From positions 1 to 21,574 of the forward strand of contig CAZTMX010000031.1 of NCBI GenBank assembly GCA_964614855.1: a stretch of 21,574 nt of DNA. Direction: 5' to 3'. Origin of the DNA: CAWJHE01 sp964614855. Lineage in GTDB: Bacteria > Chloroflexota > Anaerolineae > Anaerolineales > UBA4823. The position numbers and the translations under genes were made by a program. Positions 8,137 through 14,404 of this stretch are shown here, piece after piece; positions within the stretch are counted from its first letter, which is position 1, and every line of letters begins with the position of its first letter. A model generated the notes under the pieces. It saw only the letters and a list, made by a program, of their open reading frames with translations. It was not told the DNA's origin and made no database searches.

Positions 8137-9639
8137 CTATTGGGCCAGGTTAATCCGCGCTTCGCAGGCTGGTTGGCCGTCCTCCGCCCCTGGACGAAAA
8201 ACCAGCACCCAGTCCTGGCTATTCTCAGGGATATCGAAAGCCAGGTTGACGCGCCAGCCCTCACCCGGATCGAACACATCTTGCACCAGGTTGCCGCCAT
8301 TTGTAATGTACAAATAACCGGTAGCCGCCTTGTGCGGTTGGTATTGCACAATTTCACCATTTACATTTGCTTCCAGCGAATAATCCTGATCCCAGATTTG
8401 CACCGGCGTATCACCGGTGTGTTTTAAACCCAGGCTGAGGGTTAAGAATGTGCCAGCGGCATGATGTTCAAACAGGTCGCGCTGCCGCAGCGCTGGCTCC
8501 GCAACCCGGGCTGTCAGCACACTACCGCAGGCCACCTCTTCTCCCAGATTGGCGCTGGCTGTGGGGTAACCGGTAGAAAGACCTGGATCAGAATGGCTTT
8601 GTGCAGAAGCATCAAATACCGGGTGTGGCGACACAGCAAAACGTCCCATCAATGTATGGTGGATATAATTTTGCCAGAGAGCGATCACGCTCTCTTTTTC
8701 GTATTCATGCGAGCTAAAGGATTGGATGATCATCCTGCCCTGCAGACAGGTTAACAAAACCCCATGGTCCATGGTTTGACCAGCATAAGTGCCAGCAAGC
8801 AGCTTGGCATCGCTTTCAGACCTGCCTGCGTAGTTTTTGATACGGAACAGGTCGCCCAGGTCTCCCTGCCACAAGGTTGTTGCGTTCCGTAATGCAGAAG
8901 GGATGGCATTCGGGGAGTTCAAAATAGGATTTGCCGGGTCCAACCAGAAGAAAACCCGCAGATCCGGTTCAAACCAGTCGTCCTGGAATTCCACACCACA
9001 GCGGTCAAGCAACTGCTGCTGCATGCCAATCGCCGCGGCATCCCAATCCCAATATTCGATAACCAACGACGCGCCGCGCCCAGCTTGCTGGTCCAGGTAT
9101 TCAAAAAACTCGCCGCCGAAATCCCGGCGTGCTTCAGCCGAAGCAATAATCAGATCCCATTCTACGGGGGAGAGAAGCTGGCTCTTAAACCAGCCTTTGG
9201 CGCTGCCCACGTCCAGGTAGAAATAATCCAGACGGTCCAGGGCTTCCTTTGCATAACGAAGATGGCGGGAAGCAGACATATCTTCGAAGAGCAGGATCTT
9301 TGCTGCATTCAGCCTGCGTGAGAGCATTTCTTCATTATCTGTTGAAGATTGTAGAGATTGCGTTATCGCGGGAGAGGTGGGGGTAGCCGGCTGCGGTGTG
9401 TCTGTCACGCTCAAAGCGGCTTCCAGCGCTGGCATACCCAGGGTTGTTGGTGTAGGTGGTAGCAACGCTAGCTGGGTTTGCGCCAGTCGCGTTTGCTGAA
9501 CCTGCAAGGCAACCAGGGTTGCATTTGCTGATTCAGGAGGCAAGGAGGGGCTGCAGGCAGACAGGAAAACCAGCAACAGGCCTAGCCTGATCAGGTGTTG
9601 AAAGATGCGATGGATGTTGGGGAGATGTCTTATGCACAT
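8137..9639 (-). CDS. lipoprotein with possible glutamine-amidotransferase-like fold and DUF4352-like C-terminus
   Basis: A 500-residue protein with a lipoprotein signal: basic start, hydrophobic run LGLLLVFLSAC, lipidated Cys29. A helical stretch and a Pro/Thr-rich linker (to about residue 100) follow. Residues ~112-330 begin AKILLFEDM and contain alternating strand/helix segments such as WDLIIASAEAR and GASLVIEYWDW. This looks like a class I amidotransferase-like or similar Rossmann-type domain without an obvious catalytic Cys-His-Glu triad. Residues ~380-500, with NGEIVQYQP, PGEGWRVNLAFDIP and WVLVFRPG, look like the immunoglobulin-like DUF4352 fold seen on exported proteins. Function unknown; it is anchored on the outer face of the cytoplasmic membrane. 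ATG 9639 lacks a clear Shine-Dalgarno; a possible -10 TACAAT (9657-9652) would give a very short leader. Confidence 0.75.
   Translation of the reverse strand: MCIRHLPNIHRIFQHLIRLGLLLVFLSACSPSLPPESANATLVALQVQQTRLAQTQLALLPPTPTTLGMPALEAALSVTDTPQPATPTSPAITQSLQSSTDNEEMLSRRLNAAKILLFEDMSASRHLRYAKEALDRLDYFYLDVGSAKGWFKSQLLSPVEWDLIIASAEARRDFGGEFFEYLDQQAGRGASLVIEYWDWDAAAIGMQQQLLDRCGVEFQDDWFEPDLRVFFWLDPANPILNSPNAIPSALRNATTLWQGDLGDLFRIKNYAGRSESDAKLLAGTYAGQTMDHGVLLTCLQGRMIIQSFSSHEYEKESVIALWQNYIHHTLMGRFAVSPHPVFDASAQSHSDPGLSTGYPTASANLGEEVACGSVLTARVAEPALRQRDLFEHHAAGTFLTLSLGLKHTGDTPVQIWDQDYSLEANVNGEIVQYQPHKAATGYLYITNGGNLVQDVFDPGEGWRVNLAFDIPENSQDWVLVFRPGAEDGQPACEARINLAQ
8676..8699 (+). terminator. terminator-shaped hairpin inside the lipoprotein gene, antisense orientation
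   Basis: AGAGAGCG (8676-8683), loop ATCA and CGCTCTCT (8688-8695) form a perfect 8-bp stem followed by TTTTT (8695-8699). On the plus strand this has the form of an intrinsic terminator, yet it lies within a minus-strand coding region, where the same bases code for EKESVIALW. It could stop antisense transcription; chance is also possible. Confidence 0.35.
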
Positions 9640-9682
9640 ATCTCTGACAAGATTGTACCCTTAAATCTTACCCTATGATATC

Positions 9683-10483
9683 ATGCTCTGCATGAGTACA
9701 CTGGATTTGACCCCTTATTACAGCTTTCTTACGGAAACCGCCTACCTGGCTGGCAGGATCACGTTGGGATACTATCAGACTGGACTGCAGGTGGACTTTA
9801 AAGAGGACGATACTCCGGTCACCGTGGCGGATCGTAAAGCCGAAGAATTTATTCGCCGCCGCATCGAGCAGCGCTACCCCAGCCACGCCATCGTGGGTGA
9901 AGAATATGGCTTAAAGGAAAGCCAGGGTGCTTCCATGCGCTGGATCATCGATCCCATCGACGGGACAAAATCATTTGTGCGCGGTGTTCCTTTGTACGCA
10001 GTGTTGGTGGGTCTTGAGATTGAGGGGCAGGTGCAGGCAGGCGCGGCCTATTTTCCCGCCCTGGATGAGATGATCTCTGCAGCCAGCGGTTTAGGATGTT
10101 GGTGGAATGGGAAGCCTGCGCGTGTCTCACAAACAACCAGCCTGAGCCAGGCGCTGGTCACCTGCACCACGGCGAGGGGGTTCGAGAAATATGGGCGCAG
10201 CAAGGAATGGCAGCGCATACTCTCTGCCTGTTATCACCAGGTGGGTTGGGGCGATGCCTACGGCTACCTGTTGGTGGCAACCGGCAGGGCCGAAGTGATG
10301 TTGGATCCAGCCATGCATGTTTGGGATTGCGGGCCTTTTCCGCCGATCCTTAGTGAAGCTGGCGGTTACTTCGGTGATTGGCGCGGCAACCCCACCATCT
10401 ACGGTGGTGAAGCGATGGCAGCCAGCATGAATTTACTGCCGGAGTTATTGGCAATTATCAATACACCTGAGGCAAATCAATGA
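9683..10483 (+). CDS. hisN: inositol-monophosphatase-family histidinol-phosphatase (HisN type)
   Basis: A 266-residue Mg-dependent phosphatase. Metal and substrate motifs are in order: VTVADRKAE (47-55), GEEYG with Glu73/Glu74, DPIDGTKSF with Asp90 and Asp93, and WDCGP with Asp215 followed by SEAGG. The end, FGDWRGNPTIYGG, is like IMPase-type histidinol phosphatases, which remove phosphate from L-histidinol phosphate in histidine synthesis; other IMPase activities remain possible since no his genes are nearby. A second ATG at 9692 is an alternative start three codons in; neither start has a Shine-Dalgarno sequence. A TATGAT at 9674-9679 could act as -10, which would give a nearly leaderless message from 9692. 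The stop overlaps the next start as ATGA. Confidence 0.75.
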   Translation: MLCMSTLDLTPYYSFLTETAYLAGRITLGYYQTGLQVDFKEDDTPVTVADRKAEEFIRRRIEQRYPSHAIVGEEYGLKESQGASMRWIIDPIDGTKSFVRGVPLYAVLVGLEIEGQVQAGAAYFPALDEMISAASGLGCWWNGKPARVSQTTSLSQALVTCTTARGFEKYGRSKEWQRILSACYHQVGWGDAYGYLLVATGRAEVMLDPAMHVWDCGPFPPILSEAGGYFGDWRGNPTIYGGEAMAASMNLLPELLAIINTPEANQ

Positions 10484-10917
10484 CATCAAAATTGGAAGAC
10501 ACACTGAGTAAAGACTGGGTCACGGATTTTTTGGCCCAACCCTATCTTGCACGCATGGCGACCTGCGATCCCCACACCCACCAACCCCATGTGGTGCCCG
10601 TGTGGTACGAGTGGGACGGAAAGTATCTGTGGATCAGCTCATTTCGCTCCACGAGGAAAGTCAAAGAACTGATCGATAATCCCTTGATTTCAATCACCAT
10701 CGATTGGGATCAAAGAGGTGAGCCAGCGCGCGGGGTGATCATTGAGGGAAAAGCCGAGTTGGTTACCGAGCGAGAAATTGTCGAAAAGCGATCCACGCAA
10801 ATTTATACCCGCTACCTGGGTGAGGATGGCGTATTGGCGCCAGAACCGCAATCTTGGATCTACGATGCAGAGAACCTGGTGATTCAAGTTACGCCGCATT
10901 GGGCAAGCGCCTGGTAA
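10480..10917 (+). CDS. PPOX-fold (pyridoxamine 5'-phosphate oxidase-like) flavin/F420-binding protein
   Basis: A 145-residue split-barrel protein. The order LARMATCDP, HVVPVWYEWDGKYLWIS, STRKVKELIDNPLISITID and a late GVIIEGKAELV is the standard PPOX/FDOR layout: strand, PVWY core strand, phosphate-binding Arg-Lys turn, and dimer strand. Members bind FMN, F420, heme or biliverdin; cofactor and substrate cannot be settled here. An F420-type reductase is plausible because a luciferase-like protein, also often F420-linked, occurs further right. ATG 10480 overlaps the phosphatase stop by four bases, so the two are co-translated. A strong hairpin follows its stop codon. Confidence 0.8.
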   Translation: MTSKLEDTLSKDWVTDFLAQPYLARMATCDPHTHQPHVVPVWYEWDGKYLWISSFRSTRKVKELIDNPLISITIDWDQRGEPARGVIIEGKAELVTEREIVEKRSTQIYTRYLGEDGVLAPEPQSWIYDAENLVIQVTPHWASAW

Positions 10918-10950
10918 AACCCCCGTAAAAAAAGTCGTATTAAAAGAACC

Positions 10951-10974
10951 AGGGGTTTCCTTTCGGAAACCCCT
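10951..10974 (+). terminator. strong hairpin after the phosphatase-PPOX pair
   Basis: AGGGGTTTCC (10951-10960), loop TTTC and GGAAACCCCT (10965-10974) form a perfect 10-bp stem 34 bases after the stop codon. No T-run follows, so it may be a weak or factor-assisted terminator or an mRNA-stabilising stem. An earlier AAACCCC (10917-10923) could pair with GGGGTTT (10952-10958) instead, giving two mutually exclusive folds. Confidence 0.55.
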
Positions 10975-11138
10975 CGACACATCACCCGCTCCCTGGGGCG
11001 CGACAGGGATACGGCGTGTAGTCTACTTCTGGTGTATCCTTCTCTTGCGCTTTCACCTATTATGACGCCGATTATTTAAAAAAGATACGCAGATACATCA
11101 CCAATTTCCACCCATTTTCAAAAACTCATCAACCATTA

Positions 11139-11156
11139 ACCTGAATGTTTTCAGGT
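11139..11156. repeat. 18-base palindrome upstream of the parA promoter
   Basis: ACCTGAA (11139-11145), TGTT and TTCAGGT (11150-11156) form a perfect 7-bp inverted repeat. Two of the next three flanking bases on each side also match (TTA on the left, AAA on the right). It lies just upstream of the -35 box, where an activator, repressor or centromere-binding protein could sit. Confidence 0.5.
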
Positions 11157-11171
11157 AAAATTTACTTGCAA

Positions 11172-11199
11172 TTTACAGAATAATCAATTACAGTATAGA
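11172..11199 (+). promoter_or_regulatory. sigma-70-like promoter of the parA-PAS pair
   Basis: TTTACA (11172-11177), a 16-base spacer and TATAGA (11194-11199) predict a transcript start near 11206 and a leader of about 45 bases ending in AGAGGT (11237-11242), 8 bases before ATG 11251. The promoter is enclosed by a 10-bp inverted repeat. Confidence 0.55.
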
Positions 11200-11211
11200 A
11201 AGATTATTCTG
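11176..11211. repeat. 10-bp inverted repeat enclosing the parA -10 box, operator or parS-like candidate
   Basis: CAGAATAATC (11176-11185) and GATTATTCTG (11202-11211) are perfect reverse complements with a 16-base spacer. The centre falls at the -10 box, the left arm reaches the -35 hexamer and the right arm covers the expected transcript start. ParA proteins of some plasmid systems repress their own promoter through such repeats; whether that happens here is inference. Confidence 0.6.
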
Positions 11212-11250
11212 AGGGGCAGCGTAAACTTCTCAATTAAGAGGTCTGGAAAA

Positions 11251-12033
11251 ATGACATATTTGATCGCAGTGGCTAATCAAAAGGGGGGTGTGGCGAAAAC
11301 CACAACCACTTTCTCCCTGGGTGGTGTTCTCGCTGAACAGGGATACGAAGTTCTGCTCGTCGATCTCGACTGCCAGGGTAACCTGAGCTATGCCTGTGGA
11401 GTGGATATCAATCAGGCGGCGTGTTCAATCCTGGATGTTTTTTACCAGTGGGAAACACTCACCAGCGTGAGTAGAGAAACGCAAATCCCTGGTTTGGATC
11501 TGGTACCGGCTCATACAGGGATGGAAATGGCCGAACGTTTCTTGCCTGTACGTAAAAACTACCAGAACATCCTGAGGACGGTGAGCCAGCGCGAGATGCC
11601 ATATGATTTTGTGATTTTTGACTGTCCCCCCTCCCTGGGAGCGGTTACGCAAAATGCTGTTAATGCTGCCAACCTTCTGATAACACCCGTATCTCCAGAA
11701 CTATTTTCTCTGGAAGCATTGCGGAATGTGAAAGAATTTACCGAAAAAATCCAATTTTCCACCAACCCAGAACTGAAGTTTCGCCTGCTGGTGACGATGG
11801 TTGACAGAAGATTGCGCATTCACAAAGATATCCTGGGGTTTATTAACGAAAGCTATTTAAATAATAAATTTGAAACCATCATCCAGGTGGACTCCAAGTT
11901 GCGTGAATGCTTCACCACCAATAAACCGGTCAATTATGTTTTCACCCGCAGCAGGAGCGCTGCACAATACAAAGCCCTTTCTGAGGAGATACTCCAGGAT
12001 GCGCGAGACCTTATCTCAAGCCCAACCGCATAA
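11251..12033 (+). CDS. ParA/Soj-type partition ATPase without ParB
   Basis: A 260-residue P-loop ATPase. The deviant Walker A is KGGVAKTT (Lys11 signature, Lys16 catalytic), A' is VDLDCQGN with Asp40, and Walker B is FVIFDCPPS with Asp124. Ala replaces the usual Gly in KGGVGKTT and Cys the usual Pro in DLDPQGN. It has no N-terminal helix-turn-helix extension, like chromosomal Soj and unlike P1-type ParA. Such ATPases dimerise on ATP, bind the nucleoid and position DNA or protein cargo. No parB follows; the next gene overlaps the 3' end by 35 bases and encodes a PAS protein. It is therefore more likely an orphan ParA that positions a protein cargo than the main chromosome-segregation protein (inference). 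Confidence 0.9.
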   Translation: MTYLIAVANQKGGVAKTTTTFSLGGVLAEQGYEVLLVDLDCQGNLSYACGVDINQAACSILDVFYQWETLTSVSRETQIPGLDLVPAHTGMEMAERFLPVRKNYQNILRTVSQREMPYDFVIFDCPPSLGAVTQNAVNAANLLITPVSPELFSLEALRNVKEFTEKIQFSTNPELKFRLLVTMVDRRLRIHKDILGFINESYLNNKFETIIQVDSKLRECFTTNKPVNYVFTRSRSAAQYKALSEEILQDARDLISSPTA

Positions 12034-13024
12034 AACGATTTCACCGGACGAGGCGAAACAGAGCAATGCCCAGCCGCCAGATTTTGGGCAACCTGCTGGC
12101 TGGATGTGGGAATGCAATGCAACCGGTAAAGTCATCTTTTGCAGTCCCGAAATTGAAGCTGGATTGGGCATCTCAGCAGAAAGTTTTACAGGTCAGGATT
12201 TATTTACCTTCCTGCTTTCAGAGCAGTCGATTGCTGCGCTGGCTTTTTGGCAGGCAAATCGCTCTTATCCCAGTGAATTTGATATTGAATATTCAAACCA
12301 GGATGGCAGCCCGGTAGAGGCCAGGGTAAGCTTTTTGGGTGAGCGCAAGGCAGAAGACGGCGATATTGTGATCCTGGGGTTCACGCTTATCACCGCAGCA
12401 GCAATTGAACAGGCGGTAACCCCAGAAGAAACGAAAGCAGAAGGTACGACGCAAAATCTTGTAGCCAGTGCAGTACCTATCATCAAATCTCTTCTACAAT
12501 ATCTTATTTCCCATACACCAGCAGTTCAAAAGGCAAAGAATCACGATATCGTGACACATTTTTCTCAAACAATGGAAGATGACCTGAGCGGGGAAAAAGC
12601 AAAGACAGAAATGCTATTTGGAAAGCGCATCGCAAAATATCCGCAAATCGAAACCCGCAGGATTGAACAGCGCCTGGAATGGGGAGAGAAATTAGATTTC
12701 ACTCCAGAAGAAAGCAAATTTGTGGAAGAATCAAAATACGCACCATCCAGCTTTAGAGGAAAGCTGCGCATGCAATTTGCAGCAGATACCATCCAACGGT
12801 CGAAGAAATTCTGGATCGGTGTGACCATCTCATCTGTTGGAGATCAACCTGCTAAGATCAGCATTTCTAGCCAGGATGAAGAAGTTGCCGCCACAACCTA
12901 CAGCACTGAACAACTCATCGATGAACCGACAATCCTGCTGCCCGCATTGCTTCAGGCGGTAAAATCCCCCTATCGAGAAGAAGAAATCTGGGTAAAGGGA
13001 AAAGATTTCCTGATCCCCGCTTGA
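11999..13024 (+). CDS. PAS-domain protein of unknown function, partner of the ParA ATPase
   Basis: A 341-residue soluble protein. Residues ~33-135 form a PAS-like sensor: GWMWECNATGKVIFCSP, then a GISAESFTGQDLFTFL helix, a DIEYSNQDGSPVEARVSF strand pair and a final IVILGFTLI strand. After a Thr/Glu-rich link, ~155-180 is a hydrophobic helix (VPIIKSLLQYLISHTPAV), ~185-270 is charged and helical, and ~271-341 is a compact end that I cannot assign. There is no kinase, GGDEF or helix-turn-helix domain, so any PAS signal must act through protein contacts. ATG 11999 is preferred: GAGGAG (11983-11988) is 10 bases upstream and the 35-base overlap with parA fits translational coupling. A longer frame starting at 11870 lies inside parA and is rejected. 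A role as ParA partner or cargo adaptor is inference. Confidence 0.75.
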   Translation: MRETLSQAQPHKTISPDEAKQSNAQPPDFGQPAGWMWECNATGKVIFCSPEIEAGLGISAESFTGQDLFTFLLSEQSIAALAFWQANRSYPSEFDIEYSNQDGSPVEARVSFLGERKAEDGDIVILGFTLITAAAIEQAVTPEETKAEGTTQNLVASAVPIIKSLLQYLISHTPAVQKAKNHDIVTHFSQTMEDDLSGEKAKTEMLFGKRIAKYPQIETRRIEQRLEWGEKLDFTPEESKFVEESKYAPSSFRGKLRMQFAADTIQRSKKFWIGVTISSVGDQPAKISISSQDEEVAATTYSTEQLIDEPTILLPALLQAVKSPYREEEIWVKGKDFLIPA

Positions 13025-13058
13025 ATTTCCCGCTAAAGCTGACTGCACCAGGGCATTC

Positions 13059-14123
13059 TTAACCCAGGTTGACAGTACAGCCTAACCCCGGTACATCGCT
13101 GGAGATGAGCCAGCCCTCCTGTAACTGAAAACTCGCTTGTGTAGGATCGTTCAAGATATCCAGGTGACCATCCAGGTCGCCGTATTGCACATTAGGGCTA
13201 GAGAGAGCAAAAGAAAGCCCCGCTGCAATCAGCAAACCTGGTTCGATCAGGCAGCCAACCATGGTCATCAGATGAGCTGCCCGGGCGATGGAGTCCAACT
13301 GGTGCGCATTGCGCAATCCACCGCAAGCAGCAAGTTTGATGCTCATCCCATGCGCAGACTGCTGTGCTGCCATAGATAGCGCAGTGGCCGGGTTGGTGAC
13401 ACTCTGATCGGCCAAAACCGGCACCGGGCTGTGTCGGGTTACCTGGAGCAAGTCTGAACTAACCGCTGGAGAGACCGGCTGTTCCAGCATTTCCAGCTTT
13501 CCCTGCAGCGCGCGTGCCACATCCAACGCCTGCGGCACAGAATAACCGCCGTCGGCATCCAAACGAAGATGTAAATCGGGCAGAGTGCGGAAAATCGCTT
13601 TAATACGCTGCACATCGGCATCCGCATCCACCCCGCCCTTGATCTTGAGCTTGCGAAAACCCATGCGCGCTAACCGTTCTGCCATTTCCACGGTGTCTGC
13701 CAGCGGGCTAAGGGGAATGGTTACCGAGGTCTGGATGCGGTTGCGGAACCCTCCTAACAGGCGGTAAAGCGGGATGCCGGCAATTAAGCCCAGCAGGTCG
13801 TGAAACAGTAGATCATAAGCGCAGCATGCCGCCAGTGAATCCTGGATGAGCGGAGAGATTTCTGCCAGGGAATATTCGATATTGGTGGGATGAAGGTCCG
13901 GGAGCATACCCGCCGCTGCCCTGCAGGCTTTGACGGCATGCGCAGGGGTTTCACCGGTGAGATCGGGATGAGCAACGCCACAGCCCCAGGCATTAAGCCC
14001 GTTTCGGGTCTCCGCGCGCACAAAGATCGCCGTAACCGTGTTGATCGGTTGAAGACCAGCCATCTTTACGGGCTGGCGCAATTTCAACTCAACGGGATGT
14101 ACTTCTGCTTTGGTGATCTGCAT
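13059..14123 (-). CDS. enolase-superfamily enzyme, dipeptide epimerase / muconate lactonising-like
   Basis: A 354-residue enzyme with the capping domain (1-~125) and the barrel of the mandelate racemase/muconate lactonising group. Catalytic parts are all present: KIK with Lys160 and Lys162, metal ligands Asp189 (RLDADGGY), Glu214 (LEQPV) and Asp239 (LADQS), and the opposite base Lys263 (SIKLAACGG). The two-lysine pattern and the end DVPGLG match L-Ala-D/L-Glu-type dipeptide epimerases, but related racemases and o-succinylbenzoate synthases share it. Cytoplasmic. Of two adjacent ATGs, 14123 is chosen because AGGAGG (plus-strand 14130-14135) lies 6 bases before it; the other ATG (14126) has only 3. 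The gene is divergent from the peptide cluster, which supports a role on dipeptides. It converges with the PAS gene over 34 bases without a clear terminator. Confidence 0.85.
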   Translation of the reverse strand: MQITKAEVHPVELKLRQPVKMAGLQPINTVTAIFVRAETRNGLNAWGCGVAHPDLTGETPAHAVKACRAAAGMLPDLHPTNIEYSLAEISPLIQDSLAACCAYDLLFHDLLGLIAGIPLYRLLGGFRNRIQTSVTIPLSPLADTVEMAERLARMGFRKLKIKGGVDADADVQRIKAIFRTLPDLHLRLDADGGYSVPQALDVARALQGKLEMLEQPVSPAVSSDLLQVTRHSPVPVLADQSVTNPATALSMAAQQSAHGMSIKLAACGGLRNAHQLDSIARAAHLMTMVGCLIEPGLLIAAGLSFALSSPNVQYGDLDGHLDILNDPTQASFQLQEGWLISSDVPGLGCTVNLG

Positions 14124-14172
14124 CATCCGCCTCCTGTTTTCCGTTGCTGCTCATGCAGTTTGGTTGATCTAG

Positions 14173-14202
14173 ATTATACATCTGGAAAAGCGGTAATAAC
14201 AA
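14173..14202 (-). promoter_or_regulatory. promoter of the epimerase gene
   Basis: On the minus strand: TTGTTA (14202-14197), an 18-base spacer and a perfect TATAAT (14178-14173) preceded by TG one base away. The transcript would start about 40 bases before ATG 14123. Confidence 0.5.
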
Positions 14203-14244
14203 AAGTTTGAGATATGATTCGATCGCTCAGACAAGCATACATTC

Positions 14245-14273
14245 TTGACAAAACGCGTTGTAAAGATTAGAAT
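14245..14273 (+). promoter_or_regulatory. near-consensus promoter of the peptide cluster
   Basis: TTGACA (14245-14250), exactly 17 bases, then TAGAAT (14268-14273). A start near 14280 leaves a ~120-base leader before the TTG start at 14402. A second TTGACA (14336-14341) has no convincing -10 box. Confidence 0.6.
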
Positions 14274-14285
14274 CCCAATAATCTT
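14263..14285. repeat. 7-bp inverted repeat over the -10 box and transcript start
   Basis: AAGATTA (14263-14269) and TAATCTT (14279-14285) are perfect reverse complements with 9 bases between them, spanning the -10 box and the predicted transcript start. A second small palindrome, GAAAC-AGC-GTTTC (14286-14298), directly abuts it. Both positions suit repressor binding; no regulator gene is adjacent in the window. Confidence 0.45.
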
Positions 14286-14390
14286 GAAACAGCGTTTCTT
14301 ATTGCGCAACAACACTCTTGATCTGCAGACTTTCCTTGACAAACTCCTTCAGCCAAGCAATCCATATTTTGTAAGAAAAATTTTCACTCC

Positions 14391-14404
14391 AGGAGCAAAC
14401 GTTG
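14391..14404 (+). promoter_or_regulatory. ribosome binding site that sets a TTG start
   Basis: AGGAG (14391-14395) lies 6 bases before TTG 14402-14404. The next in-frame ATG falls at about codon 73, inside the catalytic domain, so TTG must be the start. Confidence 0.7.

Larger units (their letters stand above)
10918..11250. other. 333-base intergenic region upstream of parA
   Basis: No coding region that I can support. It starts with the hairpin at 10951-10974. Bases 10985-11090 show only a weak 6-bp stem (TCCCTG 10990-10995 with CAGGGA 11004-11009) and a GGATAC/GTATCC pair (11007-11012 and 11034-11039); I see no known RNA in them. The AT-rich end from about 11085 carries two inverted repeats and a promoter, which are listed separately. 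Confidence 0.6.

Noticed and set aside
10985..11090. Possible structured RNA or riboswitch before parA
   Set aside because: Only short 6-bp pairings are visible, no conserved riboswitch core is recognised, and the strong promoter lies downstream of it.
11870..11998. 43-residue N-terminal extension of the PAS protein
   Set aside because: It is read inside parA in another frame; ATG 11999 has a GAGGAG site.
14336..14341. Second TTGACA before the M20 gene as an additional promoter
   Set aside because: No -10 hexamer occurs at 16-18 bases; CATATT lies 21 bases away.
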